A stretch of 61,909 nt of DNA, from positions 106,730-168,638 of the forward strand of contig CACEIH010000001.1 of the NCBI GenBank assembly GCA_902559565.1, given 5' to 3'. Shown here one piece after another: positions 7,517 through 17,109 of this stretch; positions within the stretch are counted from its first letter, which is position 1, and every line of letters starts with the position of its first letter. The stretch comes from an uncultured Pelagibacteraceae bacterium (GTDB taxonomy: Bacteria; Pseudomonadota; Alphaproteobacteria; Pelagibacterales; Pelagibacteraceae). The notes beneath the pieces are model-generated. The model was not told the DNA's origin. It made no database searches and saw only the letters and a list, made by a program, of their open reading frames with translations. Made by a program: the position numbers and the translations under genes.

Positions 7517-8746
7517 TTAGGACAACTCAATTTTAAGATGTCTTTTTTTTCCAATGGAAAGTTTACAATAATTTTCGTTAAATAATTTTTTATTAATAAC
7601 AAATCTTTCGTCATTAATAACTTCATTATTTATTTTTATTGCATTCCCTTTAATTAATCTTCTAATTTCACTTTTTGATTTTTCAAGTTTTGATAAAATA
7701 ATTAAATCAATAATATTAAATTCTTTATTTATTAAATTTTCTTTAATCTTTATTGAAGGAAGATTTGAGCCACTAGAATTGTCAGAAAAAGTTTCTCTAG
7801 CTATATTTTCAGCTTTTTTAGCTTCATCTTTACCGTGAAGCATTTCTGTTGTTTTATTCGCAAGTAAAATCTTAAGCTCATTAATATTGTTATTCTTTAA
7901 GTTTTCAATCTCTTCGACTTTCAAATCTGTAAAAAATTTTAAAAATTTAATTACATCTCTATCATCTGTATTTCGCCAGAATTGCCAATAATCATATGAG
8001 GATAAAAATTTTTTGTCTAGCCATATAGCTCCAGTTTCTGTTTTTCCCATTTTCGCTCCAGAGGCTAAAGTAATTAATGGTGTAGTTAATCCATAAGCCT
8101 GATTGCTAGAATATCTTTTGATTAAATCTACTCCATTGACGATATTACCCCATTGATCAGATCCACCTATTTGAAGTGCACATTTTTCTTTTTTATTTAA
8201 TTCTAAAAAATCATAAGCTTGTAAAATCATGTAATTAAATTCCATATAACTTAGAGATTGTTCTCTATCTAATCTAGTTTTTACACTGTCAAATGTTAAC
8301 ATCTTATTTATTGTGAAATGTTTTCCAATATCCCTCAGAAAAGAAATGTAATTGAGATTCTTTAGCCATTTAAAATTATTTACAAATATTGGTTTAGTTT
8401 TTTTATCTTTTGTAGATAAAAATTTTTTTAAAATCTTTTCTATATTTTTTGAATTTCTATTAATTTCTTTTTCAGTTAAAATTTTTCTAGTTTTATCTTT
8501 GCCAGAAGGGTCTCCTATTCTAGTTGTACCACCACCCAAAAGAACGATAGGCTGATGACCGTGATTTTGTAAAAGTTTTAAACACATTATTTGTAGTAAA
8601 CTACCAACGTGTAAACTTTCTGCGGTACAGTCAAATCCTATATAGGCTTTGATTTTTTTATTATCTAATAAATTAGACAACTCATTTTCATCTGTGCATT
8701 GAAAGAAAAATCCCCTGTCTTTAAATTCTTTTAAAAATTTATTCAT
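7517..8746 (-). CDS. tyrS: Tyrosyl-tRNA synthetase
   Basis: A 409-residue class I aminoacyl-tRNA synthetase that charges tRNA-Tyr. The HIGH-equivalent is HVGS at residues 46-49, and the KMSKS-equivalent is KMGKT at 232-236. The tyrosine site pattern GGSDQWGN lies near 194-201. The last 70 residues form an S4-like RNA-binding domain (IKGNAIKINNEVIND). Length and motif order match bacterial TyrRS. It is divergent from anmK, sharing a 47-base spacer, a common neighbour pair in alphaproteobacteria. Confidence 0.95.
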   Translation of the reverse strand: MNKFLKEFKDRGFFFQCTDENELSNLLDNKKIKAYIGFDCTAESLHVGSLLQIMCLKLLQNHGHQPIVLLGGGTTRIGDPSGKDKTRKILTEKEINRNSKNIEKILKKFLSTKDKKTKPIFVNNFKWLKNLNYISFLRDIGKHFTINKMLTFDSVKTRLDREQSLSYMEFNYMILQAYDFLELNKKEKCALQIGGSDQWGNIVNGVDLIKRYSSNQAYGLTTPLITLASGAKMGKTETGAIWLDKKFLSSYDYWQFWRNTDDRDVIKFLKFFTDLKVEEIENLKNNNINELKILLANKTTEMLHGKDEAKKAENIARETFSDNSSGSNLPSIKIKENLINKEFNIIDLIILSKLEKSKSEIRRLIKGNAIKINNEVINDERFVINKKLFNENYCKLSIGKKRHLKIELS

Positions 8747-8793
8747 ATGATTATAGTTCTACAATATACAAAATTTATTAAAAAAAAATATTA

Positions 8794-9918
8794 ATGAAAA
8801 AAAAACTATTCACAGCAATAGGCTTAATGAGCGGTACTTCCATGGATGGTGTGGACTTATCTTTAATTAAATCTGATGGAAATAATGAATTTGTCAGTAT
8901 TTTAGACAATTATTCCGAGTACCAGGGTAAGTTAAGAGAAAAAATCATTAGTTTGAGAAAAAAGATTAATTTACCAGAAGATTTAAATAAATATTCTAAT
9001 GATTTAAATGACCTAGAGCGTGAAATAACATTATTTCACTGTAAATTAGTTAATGAAACTATTAAAAAATATAAGGAAGAAATAGATTTGATAGGATTTC
9101 ATGGTCAAACCATTTTTCACAATCCAGAACAAAAAATTTCAAAACAATTAGGTGATGGAAATTTATTATCGCAGCTTACAAAAAAAATAGTAATTAATAA
9201 TTTTAGATCTAAAGATATTCAAAATGGTGGTCAAGGAGCTCCGTTAGCTCCAATATTTCATAAATTAATTTCAAAGATGTTAAATGAAAAATATAGAATT
9301 AATTTTCCAATAAATTTTTTAAATATTGGAGGTATTACAAATATAACTCATGTTGGGAATAGACTTTATGCTTGTGATGTTGGACCTGGAAATTTTTTAA
9401 TTGATGAATGGATAAGAAAAAATTCTAAAAACAATTATGATGATGGTGGAAAATTTGCTTATTCAGGAAAAATTGATGAATTGATACTTAATCAAGCTAT
9501 AGAAAATTTTAAAATTGAAAATTACGATAAATCTTTAGATGTTAATGATTTTGATTTATCATTTATTAGAGGATTAGGTATTGAAGACGGTAGTGCAACA
9601 ATTACTAATTTTACTGCTTATCTTATTTCTAAAGGTATAAAAGATGTAATAGAAAAAAATAAAGACAAAGGTATCTATTTTCTTTGTGGTGGGGGAAGAA
9701 AAAATAAAAAATTAATTGAAGATATAAATAATCATTTAAATGACAAAGAAATAAAATTAAAAAATATAGATGATTATGGGTTTGACGGAGATTTTATTGA
9801 GTCTCAAACATTTGCTTATTTAGCAATTAGATCTTTTTTAGAATTACCTATATCTTTTCCCGAAACCACTAGATGTAATAGCCCAACCATTGGTGGAAAA
9901 ATAAATAAAAATTTTTAA
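8794..9918 (+). CDS. anmK: Anhydro-N-acetylmuramic acid kinase
   Basis: A 374-residue sugar kinase with the N-terminal ATP-binding motif GLMSGTSMDGVD at residues 10-21 and the later LNIGGITNIT and CDVGPGN segments characteristic of AnmK. The enzyme hydrates and phosphorylates 1,6-anhydro-MurNAc to MurNAc-6-phosphate in cell wall recycling. The length equals the family norm. It is convergent with the alpha/beta hydrolase gene, overlapping it by four bases. Confidence 0.93.
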   Translation: MKKKLFTAIGLMSGTSMDGVDLSLIKSDGNNEFVSILDNYSEYQGKLREKIISLRKKINLPEDLNKYSNDLNDLEREITLFHCKLVNETIKKYKEEIDLIGFHGQTIFHNPEQKISKQLGDGNLLSQLTKKIVINNFRSKDIQNGGQGAPLAPIFHKLISKMLNEKYRINFPINFLNIGGITNITHVGNRLYACDVGPGNFLIDEWIRKNSKNNYDDGGKFAYSGKIDELILNQAIENFKIENYDKSLDVNDFDLSFIRGLGIEDGSATITNFTAYLISKGIKDVIEKNKDKGIYFLCGGGRKNKKLIEDINNHLNDKEIKLKNIDDYGFDGDFIESQTFAYLAIRSFLELPISFPETTRCNSPTIGGKINKNF

Positions 9919-10571
9919 TAGAGAGCAGTTTCTTTTTTAATATATTTATCTAAACTTTTTATTAAAGCACTTTCACTTTTTGAAAAAAAATGATTAGCTT
10001 CAGGAATCTGTTGAAATTCAACTTTTATTCCTTTTTGAGCACTTAATCTTTTATCTAGTTCACTTATAAATTCATTTGGTACTAATTCATCTTTTTTTCC
10101 ACAAACCATTAATCCTGATGTAGGGCAGGGAGATAAAAAAGAAAAATCATAAACATTAGGCTGAGGTGAGATTGCTATAAATCTATTTATTTCTGGTCGT
10201 CGCATTAATAATTGCATAGCTATCAATGAACCAAAAGAAAATCCAGAAACCCAACATTGAGAGTTATCAAAATTTTCTCGTTCTAACCAATCTAAAGCTG
10301 CTGCAGCGTCAGCTAATTCTCCTTGACCATTATCAAACTCTCCATCACTTTTTCCAACACCTCTAAAATTTACTCTACATACTGAAAAATCATTTTCCAT
10401 AAAAGTATTAAAAGTCTCAACGACAACTTTATTATTCATTGTCCCTCCATATTGAGGATGTGGCTGCAATACAAGTGCTATAGGAGAAGTGTTTTTTTTA
10501 CTTTTAAAATATTTTGCTTCAAGTCTTCCGGCTGGTCCTGGAATAAATATTTCTAATATTTTGTTATCCAT
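9915..10571 (-). CDS. Alpha/beta hydrolase
   Basis: A 218-residue soluble hydrolase. The nucleophile elbow is GFSFG at residues 110-114 (Ser112), with a probable acid in GKKDELVP near 158 and histidine in EANHFF near 195. The HPQYGGTMNNKVV segment near 38-50 and RVNFRGVGKSDG near 67-77 are typical of a conserved proteobacterial group annotated only as alpha/beta hydrolase. The substrate is unknown. It is the divergent neighbour of iscR, and a minus-strand promoter is visible in the shared 133-base spacer. Confidence 0.85.
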   Translation of the reverse strand: MDNKILEIFIPGPAGRLEAKYFKSKKNTSPIALVLQPHPQYGGTMNNKVVVETFNTFMENDFSVCRVNFRGVGKSDGEFDNGQGELADAAAALDWLERENFDNSQCWVSGFSFGSLIAMQLLMRRPEINRFIAISPQPNVYDFSFLSPCPTSGLMVCGKKDELVPNEFISELDKRLSAQKGIKVEFQQIPEANHFFSKSESALIKSLDKYIKKETALY

Positions 10572-10600
10572 AATTGTTATTGATTATTATTCTCAAAAAA

Positions 10601-10629
10601 AAATTACATTTATCACAACTGCGTGACAA
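10601..10629 (-). promoter_or_regulatory. Putative promoter of the alpha/beta hydrolase gene
   Basis: On the minus strand TTGTCA (10624-10629) and TAATTT (10601-10606) are separated by exactly 17 bases and lie 30 bases ahead of the hydrolase start. The -35 is close to consensus and the -10 is moderate. Confidence 0.4.
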
Positions 10630-10657
10630 TATGTTAGTTTTTTTTTACCCAAGATAC

Positions 10658-10685
10658 TTGACTATTTTAGTCAGGTTTATATATA
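10658..10685 (+). promoter_or_regulatory. Promoter of the iscR-suf operon
   Basis: A TTGACT -35 (10658-10663) is followed after 16 bases by TATATA (10680-10685), about 19 bases ahead of the iscR start; an AAGGA ribosome binding site sits at 10697-10701. The -35 is embedded in a perfect palindrome, so a bound regulator would block RNA polymerase. Confidence 0.6.
10659..10673. promoter_or_regulatory. Palindromic operator, probably for the IscR-type regulator
   Basis: TGACTA-TTT-TAGTCA is a perfect 6+3+6 inverted repeat overlapping the -35 element. Rrf2-family dimers bind symmetrical sites, and autoregulation of iscR is standard, so this is the likely site by which the adjacent regulator represses its own operon. 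The assignment is inference from position and symmetry. Confidence 0.6.
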
Positions 10686-10704
10686 CCGTGTAAAATAAGG
10701 ATTT

Positions 10705-11130
10705 ATGAAACTTACAAGTAAAGGAAGATATGCGGTAATGGCGTTAGCAGACCTAGCTAGGTTTAATAATGTTAACCCAGTTTCTCTTAGAGATATTTCT
10801 TTAAGACAAGGTATTTCCTTGGATTATTTAGAGCAAATTTTTTCAAAATTAAGAAAAAAAGAGATCGTTCAAAGTGTAAGAGGAACACAGGGTGGTTATA
10901 TTTTAAATAAAAAAGCCAAAGAAATAAAACTAACCAATATTTTTGATGCAGTAGATGAAAAAGTAAAAACTGTCCAATGCAAAAAAGAGTCAAAAAAGGG
11001 ATGCAATGGTAAGGCAACCAAATGTTTAACTCATAATCTTTGGGATGAATTAGAAAATCATATTTATAATTTCTTTGATGAAAAAAGTTTAGAAGATCTT
11101 GTTAAAGAAAATAGTGAAAGAAGAATTTAA
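10705..11130 (+). CDS. iscR: Rrf2 family iron-sulfur regulator (IscR type)
   Basis: A 141-residue regulator with an N-terminal winged helix ([11 protein letters not shown] to SVRGTQGGY, residues 8-65) and three cysteines at 92, 100 and 107, followed by KCLTHNLW. This matches the [2Fe-2S]-sensing cysteine cluster of IscR, with slightly wider spacing than in E. coli. It heads a continuous suf operon and a palindrome overlaps its promoter, so it probably represses the operon when clusters are plentiful and releases it under iron or oxidative stress. Confidence 0.9.
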   Translation: MKLTSKGRYAVMALADLARFNNVNPVSLRDISLRQGISLDYLEQIFSKLRKKEIVQSVRGTQGGYILNKKAKEIKLTNIFDAVDEKVKTVQCKKESKKGCNGKATKCLTHNLWDELENHIYNFFDEKSLEDLVKENSERRI

Positions 11131-11132
11131 AA

Positions 11133-12575
11133 ATGGATACAAGAGAAAAAGACATAGAAAAATTAAAAGATTATAAATACGGTTTTACCACTGATATTGA
11201 AAATATAAAGGCTCCTAAAGGATTGAATGAAGATGTAATTAAATTTATTTCTAATATTAAAAAAGAGCCAGAATGGATGTTGAACTTTAGATTAAAAGCT
11301 TATGAACGTTTAAAACTTTTAAAAGAACCTAATTGGCAAAAACCAAAATATCCTAAAATTGACTATCAAGATTTATATTATTACTCAGCACCCAAAAGCA
11401 TGAAGGATAAACCTAAAAGTTTAGATGAACTTGATCCCAAGCTTTTAGAGACATATAAAAAACTTGGAATTCCATTACAAGAACAAGCAAGACTAAATGG
11501 GATTGCTGTGGATGCTGTATTTGATTCTGTTTCTGTTGCAACAACATTTAAAGAAGAACTTACTAAACAAGGTATTATTTTTTGTTCAATGTCAGAGGCA
11601 ATTCAAAAACATCCTGAGCTAGTAAAAAAATATTTAGGCACAGTAATACCAGTTACTGATCATTTCTTTGCTACACTAAACTCTGCAGTGTTCACTGATG
11701 GATCATTTGTTTATATTCCTGAAGGTGTGAGATGCCCAATGGAACTCTCAACGTATTTTAGAATTAATGCATCCGAGACAGGCCAGTTTGAAAGGACTCT
11801 AATTATAGCTGATAAAGGTAGTTACGTAAGTTACCTTGAAGGTTGTACAGCACCAATGAGAGATGAAAATCAATTACATGCAGCAAATGTAGAATTAATT
11901 GCTCTCGATGATGCAGAAATAAAGTATTCAACTGTGCAAAACTGGTATCCAGGAGATGAAAATGGAAAAGGTGGTATTTATAACTTTGTAACTAAAAGAG
12001 GATTATGCAATGGAAAAAATTCTAAGATCTCTTGGACACAAGTTGAAACAGGTTCAGCAATAACATGGAAGTATCCGAGCTGTATTTTAAAAGGAGATAA
12101 TTCGATTGGAGAGTTTTACTCAATAGCAATTACTAACAATCATCAAAAAGCTGATACTGGAACTAAAATGATTCATTTAGGAAAAAATACTAAAAGTAAA
12201 ATCATATCAAAAGGTATTAGTGCTGGGTATTCAGACATGACCTATCGAGGATTAGTTGATATTAACTCTAAGGCAAAAAGTTCAAGTAATTACACTCAGT
12301 GTGACTCTTTACTGATGGGAAATAAATGTGGAGCTCACACAGTACCTTATATTAAAAACAAAAATTTTGATTCAAATATTGCACATGAAGCTACAACATC
12401 AAAAATTAGTGAAGAACAATTACATTATTGTCAACAAAGGGGCTTAAGTGCTGAAGAAGCGGTTGGATTAATTGTTAATGGTTTTTGTAAGGAAGTATTA
12501 CAACAATTACCCATGGAATTTGCGGTCGAAGCCCAAAAACTTGTGGGTATTAGCTTAGAGGGGAGTGTTGGGTAA
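11133..12575 (+). CDS. sufB: Fe-S cluster assembly scaffold SufB
   Basis: A 480-residue protein of the SufB/SufD family, longer than SufD and with the SufB-specific central block ([18 protein letters not shown] near 190-207) and the C-terminal [16 protein letters not shown] segment. SufB forms the SufBC2D scaffold on which Fe-S clusters are built. It starts two bases after iscR and ends on a TAATG junction with sufC. Confidence 0.96.
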   Translation: MDTREKDIEKLKDYKYGFTTDIENIKAPKGLNEDVIKFISNIKKEPEWMLNFRLKAYERLKLLKEPNWQKPKYPKIDYQDLYYYSAPKSMKDKPKSLDELDPKLLETYKKLGIPLQEQARLNGIAVDAVFDSVSVATTFKEELTKQGIIFCSMSEAIQKHPELVKKYLGTVIPVTDHFFATLNSAVFTDGSFVYIPEGVRCPMELSTYFRINASETGQFERTLIIADKGSYVSYLEGCTAPMRDENQLHAANVELIALDDAEIKYSTVQNWYPGDENGKGGIYNFVTKRGLCNGKNSKISWTQVETGSAITWKYPSCILKGDNSIGEFYSIAITNNHQKADTGTKMIHLGKNTKSKIISKGISAGYSDMTYRGLVDINSKAKSSSNYTQCDSLLMGNKCGAHTVPYIKNKNFDSNIAHEATTSKISEEQLHYCQQRGLSAEEAVGLIVNGFCKEVLQQLPMEFAVEAQKLVGISLEGSVG

Positions 12576-13309
12576 TGCTTAAAATTAGTAATTTAAATGC
12601 AAATGTTGAAAATAAATCGATATTAAAGGGGTTTTCTCTAGACATAAATCCTGGTGAAGTTCACGCAATTATGGGTCCAAACGGGTCAGGAAAGAGCACA
12701 TTATCTAATATTTTATCAGGAAAAAAAGGTTACGAGGTATCAGGCGAAATCTTATTTGAAAATAAAAATTTATTTGATCTTGAGACAGAAGAAAGGGCAC
12801 ACAGAGGAATATTTTTAGCTTTCCAATATCCATTAGAAATTCCAGGTGTAAATACAAATATATTTTTAAAAACATCTTTAAATGCAATTAGAAAAGCAAG
12901 AGGTGAAAAAGAATTAGATGCGATTGAATTTTTAAAACTTGTTAAAGAAAAAGCTAAAGAATTAAAATTTGATGAAGAAAAACTGAATAGACAATTGAAT
13001 GTTGGGTTTTCAGGTGGAGAAAAAAAGAAAAATGAAATTTTACAAATGTCTATGTTGGAACCTAAATTATCCATTTTAGATGAGACGGATTCAGGTTTAG
13101 ACATAGATGCGCTAAAGATAGTTGCAGATGGAGTTAATACTTTAAGAAGTAAAGATAATTCTTTTTTAATAATAACCCATTATCAAAGATTATTAGATTA
13201 TATAAAACCAGATTTTGTTCATGTTTTAATGAATGGGAAAATAATTAGATCGGGTGGTCCAGAATTAGCAATCGAATTAGAAAAAAAAGGATACGAAAAT
13301 TTTAATTAA
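12575..13309 (+). CDS. sufC: Fe-S assembly ATPase SufC
   Basis: A 244-residue soluble ABC ATPase. Walker A GPNGSGKST is at residues 34-42, the signature FSGGEKKK near 150, and the SufC-type Walker B LSILDETDSGLD near 167. The GEKK and DETDSGLD variations are diagnostic of SufC rather than of transport ATPases. It powers the SufBCD scaffold. The start overlaps the sufB stop by one base and the stop directly abuts sufD. Confidence 0.96.
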   Translation: MLKISNLNANVENKSILKGFSLDINPGEVHAIMGPNGSGKSTLSNILSGKKGYEVSGEILFENKNLFDLETEERAHRGIFLAFQYPLEIPGVNTNIFLKTSLNAIRKARGEKELDAIEFLKLVKEKAKELKFDEEKLNRQLNVGFSGGEKKKNEILQMSMLEPKLSILDETDSGLDIDALKIVADGVNTLRSKDNSFLIITHYQRLLDYIKPDFVHVLMNGKIIRSGGPELAIELEKKGYENFN

Positions 13310-14557
13310 ATGAGTGAACAATTACAGTCAGATTTTGATAAAATAGTAAAATCTTTAAAAATTTCTAAGGAAGAAATTCAAATTAAAAAAGATTTTTTAA
13401 ATAAGTTCATAAAAAAAGGTTTTCCAAATCGAAAACAAGAGGATTGGAAGTTTTTAGATATTAGTCAAATCATAAAAAAAAATATTAGTGATTTAAATTT
13501 TTTTAATGATTATTCTCAACCTAATAAAATTGACTCGTCTATTTTTGTTGATGATTTAGAACATAATAAAATTATCTTTATAAATGGAAGAATAGAAAAA
13601 ATTGATTTAGATTATGAAGATCAAAACAAAATTGAAATAAGTGATGGAACTACAAAAGAAATATCATTTGATCACAAAAACTCATTAATTGATTTAAATA
13701 GTGCATTTACAAATAAAGTTTTTAAAATTATCGTTAAGAAAAATTATTCTTTAAAGAGACCTTTAATAATTTATCATTCAACAGATGATAAAATAAAGTC
13801 AACTAATATCAATTTGAGATTAGACTTTGAATTAGGAGAAAATAGTTGTTTAAAGCTTATAGATTTTTTTATTGATAATACATCAAAAAATTTTATTAAT
13901 ATTTTTTACAATTTTAATTTAAAAAAAGATGCAATTCTTAAAAACTATAAAATTGATAATTTTAAAAATAATAATTTAAAATACTCTTTTAATAATATTG
14001 AACAAGGCGATAACAGTGTTTCAGAAACATTTATATTATCTGCTGGTTCAGATTATTTAAAGAATGAAATAAATTGTAATTTAAACGGTAAGTATTCTTC
14101 TGCTTTTGTTAATGGAGTTTTTTCATTAGAGGAAAATCAACAACACGAAATAAGAACTGCTATAAATCATTTAGTTGAGAATACCAAAAGTTATCAGCTT
14201 ATTAAAAGTGTTATTGGAAAAAACTCAAAATCTGCATATCAAGGAAAAATATTTGTAAACTCAAAAGCTCAAAAAACTGATGGATATCAATTAAGTAAAG
14301 CAATACTGTTAGACGAGACATCTGAATTTAATGCTAAACCTGAATTAGAAATTTATGCTGATGATGTAAAATGTTCTCATGGATCAGCATCTGGAAACTT
14401 AGATGAAAATTCAATATTTTATTTAATGTCTAGAGGTCTCAACTATCAACAATCTAAAGAACTTTTAATCAATGGATTTTTACTAGAAGTAATAGAAAAA
14501 ATTACAGACTCAGAAATTAAAAATTTAATAAAAAATATACTAAGACTTAAAGAATGA
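13310..14557 (+). CDS. sufD: Fe-S cluster assembly protein SufD
   Basis: A 415-residue SufB/SufD-family protein. The N-terminus (KKGFPNRKQEDWKFLDIS near 42) and the C-terminal DDVKCSHGSASGNLDENSIF block are typical of SufD. It pairs with SufB and SufC in the scaffold complex and is thought to help iron delivery. The central region is very Lys/Asn/Ile-rich, reflecting base composition. It overlaps sufS by four bases. Confidence 0.94.
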   Translation: MSEQLQSDFDKIVKSLKISKEEIQIKKDFLNKFIKKGFPNRKQEDWKFLDISQIIKKNISDLNFFNDYSQPNKIDSSIFVDDLEHNKIIFINGRIEKIDLDYEDQNKIEISDGTTKEISFDHKNSLIDLNSAFTNKVFKIIVKKNYSLKRPLIIYHSTDDKIKSTNINLRLDFELGENSCLKLIDFFIDNTSKNFINIFYNFNLKKDAILKNYKIDNFKNNNLKYSFNNIEQGDNSVSETFILSAGSDYLKNEINCNLNGKYSSAFVNGVFSLEENQQHEIRTAINHLVENTKSYQLIKSVIGKNSKSAYQGKIFVNSKAQKTDGYQLSKAILLDETSEFNAKPELEIYADDVKCSHGSASGNLDENSIFYLMSRGLNYQQSKELLINGFLLEVIEKITDSEIKNLIKNILRLKE

Positions 14558-15774
14558 ATATAGACAATATCAAAAAAGAATTTCCTATATTTGATGAAAA
14601 AATTCAAAATAATGATCTAGTTTATCTAGATAGTGCTAACTCATCTCAAAAACCTAAAATTGTTTTGGACAGAATTAATGACTTTTACTCCAAACAATTC
14701 TCAAATGTTGGAAGGAGCGTGCATTATTTAGCTGTTGCTGCAACAAATCTGTATGAAAATACAAGAGTTTCAGTTCAAAAATACATAAATGCAAAAGATA
14801 AAAATGAGATTGTATTTACTAAAGGTGCTACAGAGGCCTTAAATTTAGTGGCTAATACACTGGGTCAAGCAATTTTAGAACCTAATGATGAGATTTTAAT
14901 TACAGAATTAGAACATCATTCAAACTATGTTCCTTGGCATTTTCTAAGAAAGTCAAAAAATATTAAAATAAAATTTGCTGAAATTAATGAAGATGGTGAC
15001 ATACCAATTGAAAATATAGAAAAAGAAATAACAAATAAAACAAAAGTAATAGCGATAACACATTTATCTAATGTTACCGGCTCAATTTTACCAATAAAAG
15101 AAATCACTCAACTAGCCCATTCAAAAGGAATAGTTGTTGTAGTTGATGGTTGTCAAGGTGGACCACATTTAAAGTTAGATATGCAAGACTTGAATTGTGA
15201 TTTTTATGCAATCTCATGTCATAAAATGTATGGACCAACAGGATTAGGTGTTTTATATGGAAAAAAAAAATGGCTTGAACAACTTCCCCCTTATCAAGGA
15301 GGTGGAGGTATGATTAATGAAGTTAAGAAAGATAGAATTTCATATGGTGATCTTCCAAATAAATATGAAGCAGGAACAATGGCTACAGCACAAGTAATTG
15401 CTTTTGATCAATCAATAAAATTTCTTGAAAGTATTGGAATTGAAAACATAATCAAACATGAAAAAGAATTGATTGAATATGGTCAGGAAATTTTACAAAA
15501 AAATAATTCTGTAAAATTAATTGGAAATCCTAAAGAAAGAGGTGGTGTATTATCTTTTACCATTGAAGGAGTTCATCCACATGATATTGCAACTATTTTG
15601 GATGAAGCTGGAGTTGCAATCAGAGCAGGTCATCATTGTTGTCAAATACTTCACGATAAACTTGGTATTTCTGCTAGTGCAAGGGCATCTTTAGGTGTCT
15701 ATAATACTAAAGATGATTTAGATAAATTAAATGAAGGAATTAATAATTGTAAGAAAATTTTTGATTTAAAATGA
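14554..15774 (+). CDS. sufS: Cysteine desulfurase SufS
   Basis: A 406-residue class V PLP enzyme that removes sulfur from cysteine for Fe-S assembly. The PLP lysine is in SCHKMYGPTG (Lys224), with the nearby TELEHHSN motif at 118-123. The catalytic cysteine is in RAGHHCCQ (Cys362 by alignment, followed by a second Cys363). The RAGHHC context is that of group II SufS. It lies between sufD and sufU, overlapping both by four bases. Confidence 0.95.
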   Translation: MNIDNIKKEFPIFDEKIQNNDLVYLDSANSSQKPKIVLDRINDFYSKQFSNVGRSVHYLAVAATNLYENTRVSVQKYINAKDKNEIVFTKGATEALNLVANTLGQAILEPNDEILITELEHHSNYVPWHFLRKSKNIKIKFAEINEDGDIPIENIEKEITNKTKVIAITHLSNVTGSILPIKEITQLAHSKGIVVVVDGCQGGPHLKLDMQDLNCDFYAISCHKMYGPTGLGVLYGKKKWLEQLPPYQGGGGMINEVKKDRISYGDLPNKYEAGTMATAQVIAFDQSIKFLESIGIENIIKHEKELIEYGQEILQKNNSVKLIGNPKERGGVLSFTIEGVHPHDIATILDEAGVAIRAGHHCCQILHDKLGISASARASLGVYNTKDDLDKLNEGINNCKKIFDLK

Positions 15775-16235
15775 ACTTAAAAGAATTATATCAAGAAATT
15801 ATTTTAGAACACGGCAAAAATCCTAGAAACTTAGGAAAAACAGAAAATTTTAATAAAGATGCCAAAGGAAACAATCCATTATGTGGAGACAATGTTCATG
15901 TATATTTAAAATTAAATGATCAAAGAAAAGTGGAAGATATATCTTTTGAAGGAAGCGGATGTGCGATTTCTATGGCATCAGCTTCAATAATGACAGATTT
16001 AATAAAAGGTAAAAGCGATAATGAAGCTAAAGAAATAATAGAAGATTTTTTAGGAATGATAAAAGAGAATCCAGAACTTAAAAATAATATTCTAAAAGAA
16101 GATGATAAAACAAAACTAATGTGCTTGTCAGGGGTAAAACAATATCCCATGAGAGTTAAATGTGCTACCTTATCATGGCATACTTTAGTTTCAGCGATGG
16201 AAAATAATGGAAAACAAGTGAGCACAGAGGATTAA
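15771..16235 (+). CDS. sufU: SufU-type sulfur acceptor / scaffold protein
   Basis: A 154-residue IscU/SufU-family protein. Metal and sulfur ligands are visible: Cys38 and Asp40 in NPLCGDN, Cys64 in GSGCAIS and Cys131 in RVKCATLSWH. The insertion between the second and third cysteines and the LSWHTL ending are SufU features, so it probably accepts sulfur from SufS. SufE is absent from this operon, consistent with SufU as the partner. It overlaps sufS by four bases. Confidence 0.93.
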   Translation: MNLKELYQEIILEHGKNPRNLGKTENFNKDAKGNNPLCGDNVHVYLKLNDQRKVEDISFEGSGCAISMASASIMTDLIKGKSDNEAKEIIEDFLGMIKENPELKNNILKEDDKTKLMCLSGVKQYPMRVKCATLSWHTLVSAMENNGKQVSTED

Positions 16236-16239
16236 TTTT

Positions 16240-16536
16240 ATGAACGTAAAAGATAAGATAATTGATGAATTGAAAAGAATTTATGATCCCGAATTACCTG
16301 TTAACATTTATGAACTTGGATTAATTTATGATATTCAAGTGAAAGGAAGAAAAGCAGAAATAAAAATGACATTGACCACACCTAATTGTCCAGTTGCAGA
16401 AAGCTTACCAAAAGAAGTAAAAGAAGGTGCTATGCAAGTTGAGGAAATTGACGATGTTGATTTACAACTGGTTTGGGATCCACCTTGGACAAAAGAAATG
16501 ATGTCTGATGCAGCAAAATTGGAGTTAAATTTATAA
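16240..16536 (+). CDS. sufT: SufT-like DUF59 Fe-S maturation protein
   Basis: A 98-residue MIP18/DUF59 domain protein. It has the family motif DPELPVNIYELGLIYDI near residues 12-28, TTPNCPVAESLP near 44-55 and DLQLVWDPPWT near 72-82. DUF59 proteins encoded in SUF operons help deliver clusters to target enzymes. Placement between sufU and a HesB-family carrier supports this. Its stop codon overlaps the next start by one base (TAATG). Confidence 0.9.
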   Translation: MNVKDKIIDELKRIYDPELPVNIYELGLIYDIQVKGRKAEIKMTLTTPNCPVAESLPKEVKEGAMQVEEIDDVDLQLVWDPPWTKEMMSDAAKLELNL

Positions 16537-16871
16537 TGAGTCAAATTATTAAATTAAGTGATAACGCAGCAAAAAGAATAAAAGAAATTATGTCTAGTGC
16601 TGAAAAAAATGCTTTGGGTGTTCGTGTCTCAGTTAAATCTGGTGGATGTGCAGGGATGTCTTATGTATTGGAATATTCTAAAGAGCTTAATCCAAGCGAT
16701 GAAGTGGTAGAAGAGAAGGGCGTAAAGGTATTTATAGATCCAGCAGCAGTAATGTACTTATTAGGTACAGAGATGGACTATAAAAAAGAGGAATTTTCAT
16801 CTACTTTTGTGTTTAATAATCCCAATGAAACTGAAAGATGTGGGTGTGGGGAGTCGTTTAAAATAGATTAA
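16536..16871 (+). CDS. sufA: HesB/IscA family Fe-S carrier (SufA)
   Basis: A 111-residue A-type carrier. The three conserved cysteines are Cys38 in SGGCAGMSY and Cys102/Cys104 in RCGCGESF near the C-terminus. Such proteins receive clusters from SufBCD and pass them to apo-enzymes. It is the last clear member of the eight-gene operon; SufA is the natural name by location, but sequence alone does not separate SufA from ErpA. Confidence 0.92.
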   Translation: MSQIIKLSDNAAKRIKEIMSSAEKNALGVRVSVKSGGCAGMSYVLEYSKELNPSDEVVEEKGVKVFIDPAAVMYLLGTEMDYKKEEFSSTFVFNNPNETERCGCGESFKID

Positions 16872-16938
16872 TTCTTTAGTATCCCGTAAGTTGCATAGCA
16901 GTATTGCATTTTATGCATATCTAATATATAAGAATCAT

Positions 16939-17109
16939 ATGAATAAATTTGAATTTAAAAATCTTGTTAAAGGCCTTAAAGATTCTTTAAAAGAAAAAAC
17001 ATTTTTTAAAGATCTTAGAAAAGAAGTAGATACTGGTGCAAACGGCACACAGGACTACGTTGTTAAAAAAGGCGTTAACAAAGATACAGTGGCTACGACT
17101 AAACAGTAA
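16939..17109 (+). CDS. Small unknown protein after the suf operon
   Basis: The ATG at 16939 gives a 56-residue, highly charged, soluble protein starting MNKFEFKNLVKGLKDSLKEK; an upstream ATG would add 16 residues with no coding character, so the shorter form is chosen. The stop codon abuts the stop codon of glnA on the other strand with no spare base. The C-terminal DYVVKKGVNKDTVATTKQ looks flexible. I recognise no family and no active-site pattern. Confidence 0.5.
   Translation: MNKFEFKNLVKGLKDSLKEKTFFKDLRKEVDTGANGTQDYVVKKGVNKDTVATTKQ

Noticed and set aside
12730..13104. Minus-strand frame inside sufC
   Set aside because: It mirrors the highly conserved SufC ATPase; serine/phenylalanine-rich composition is typical of an antisense shadow.
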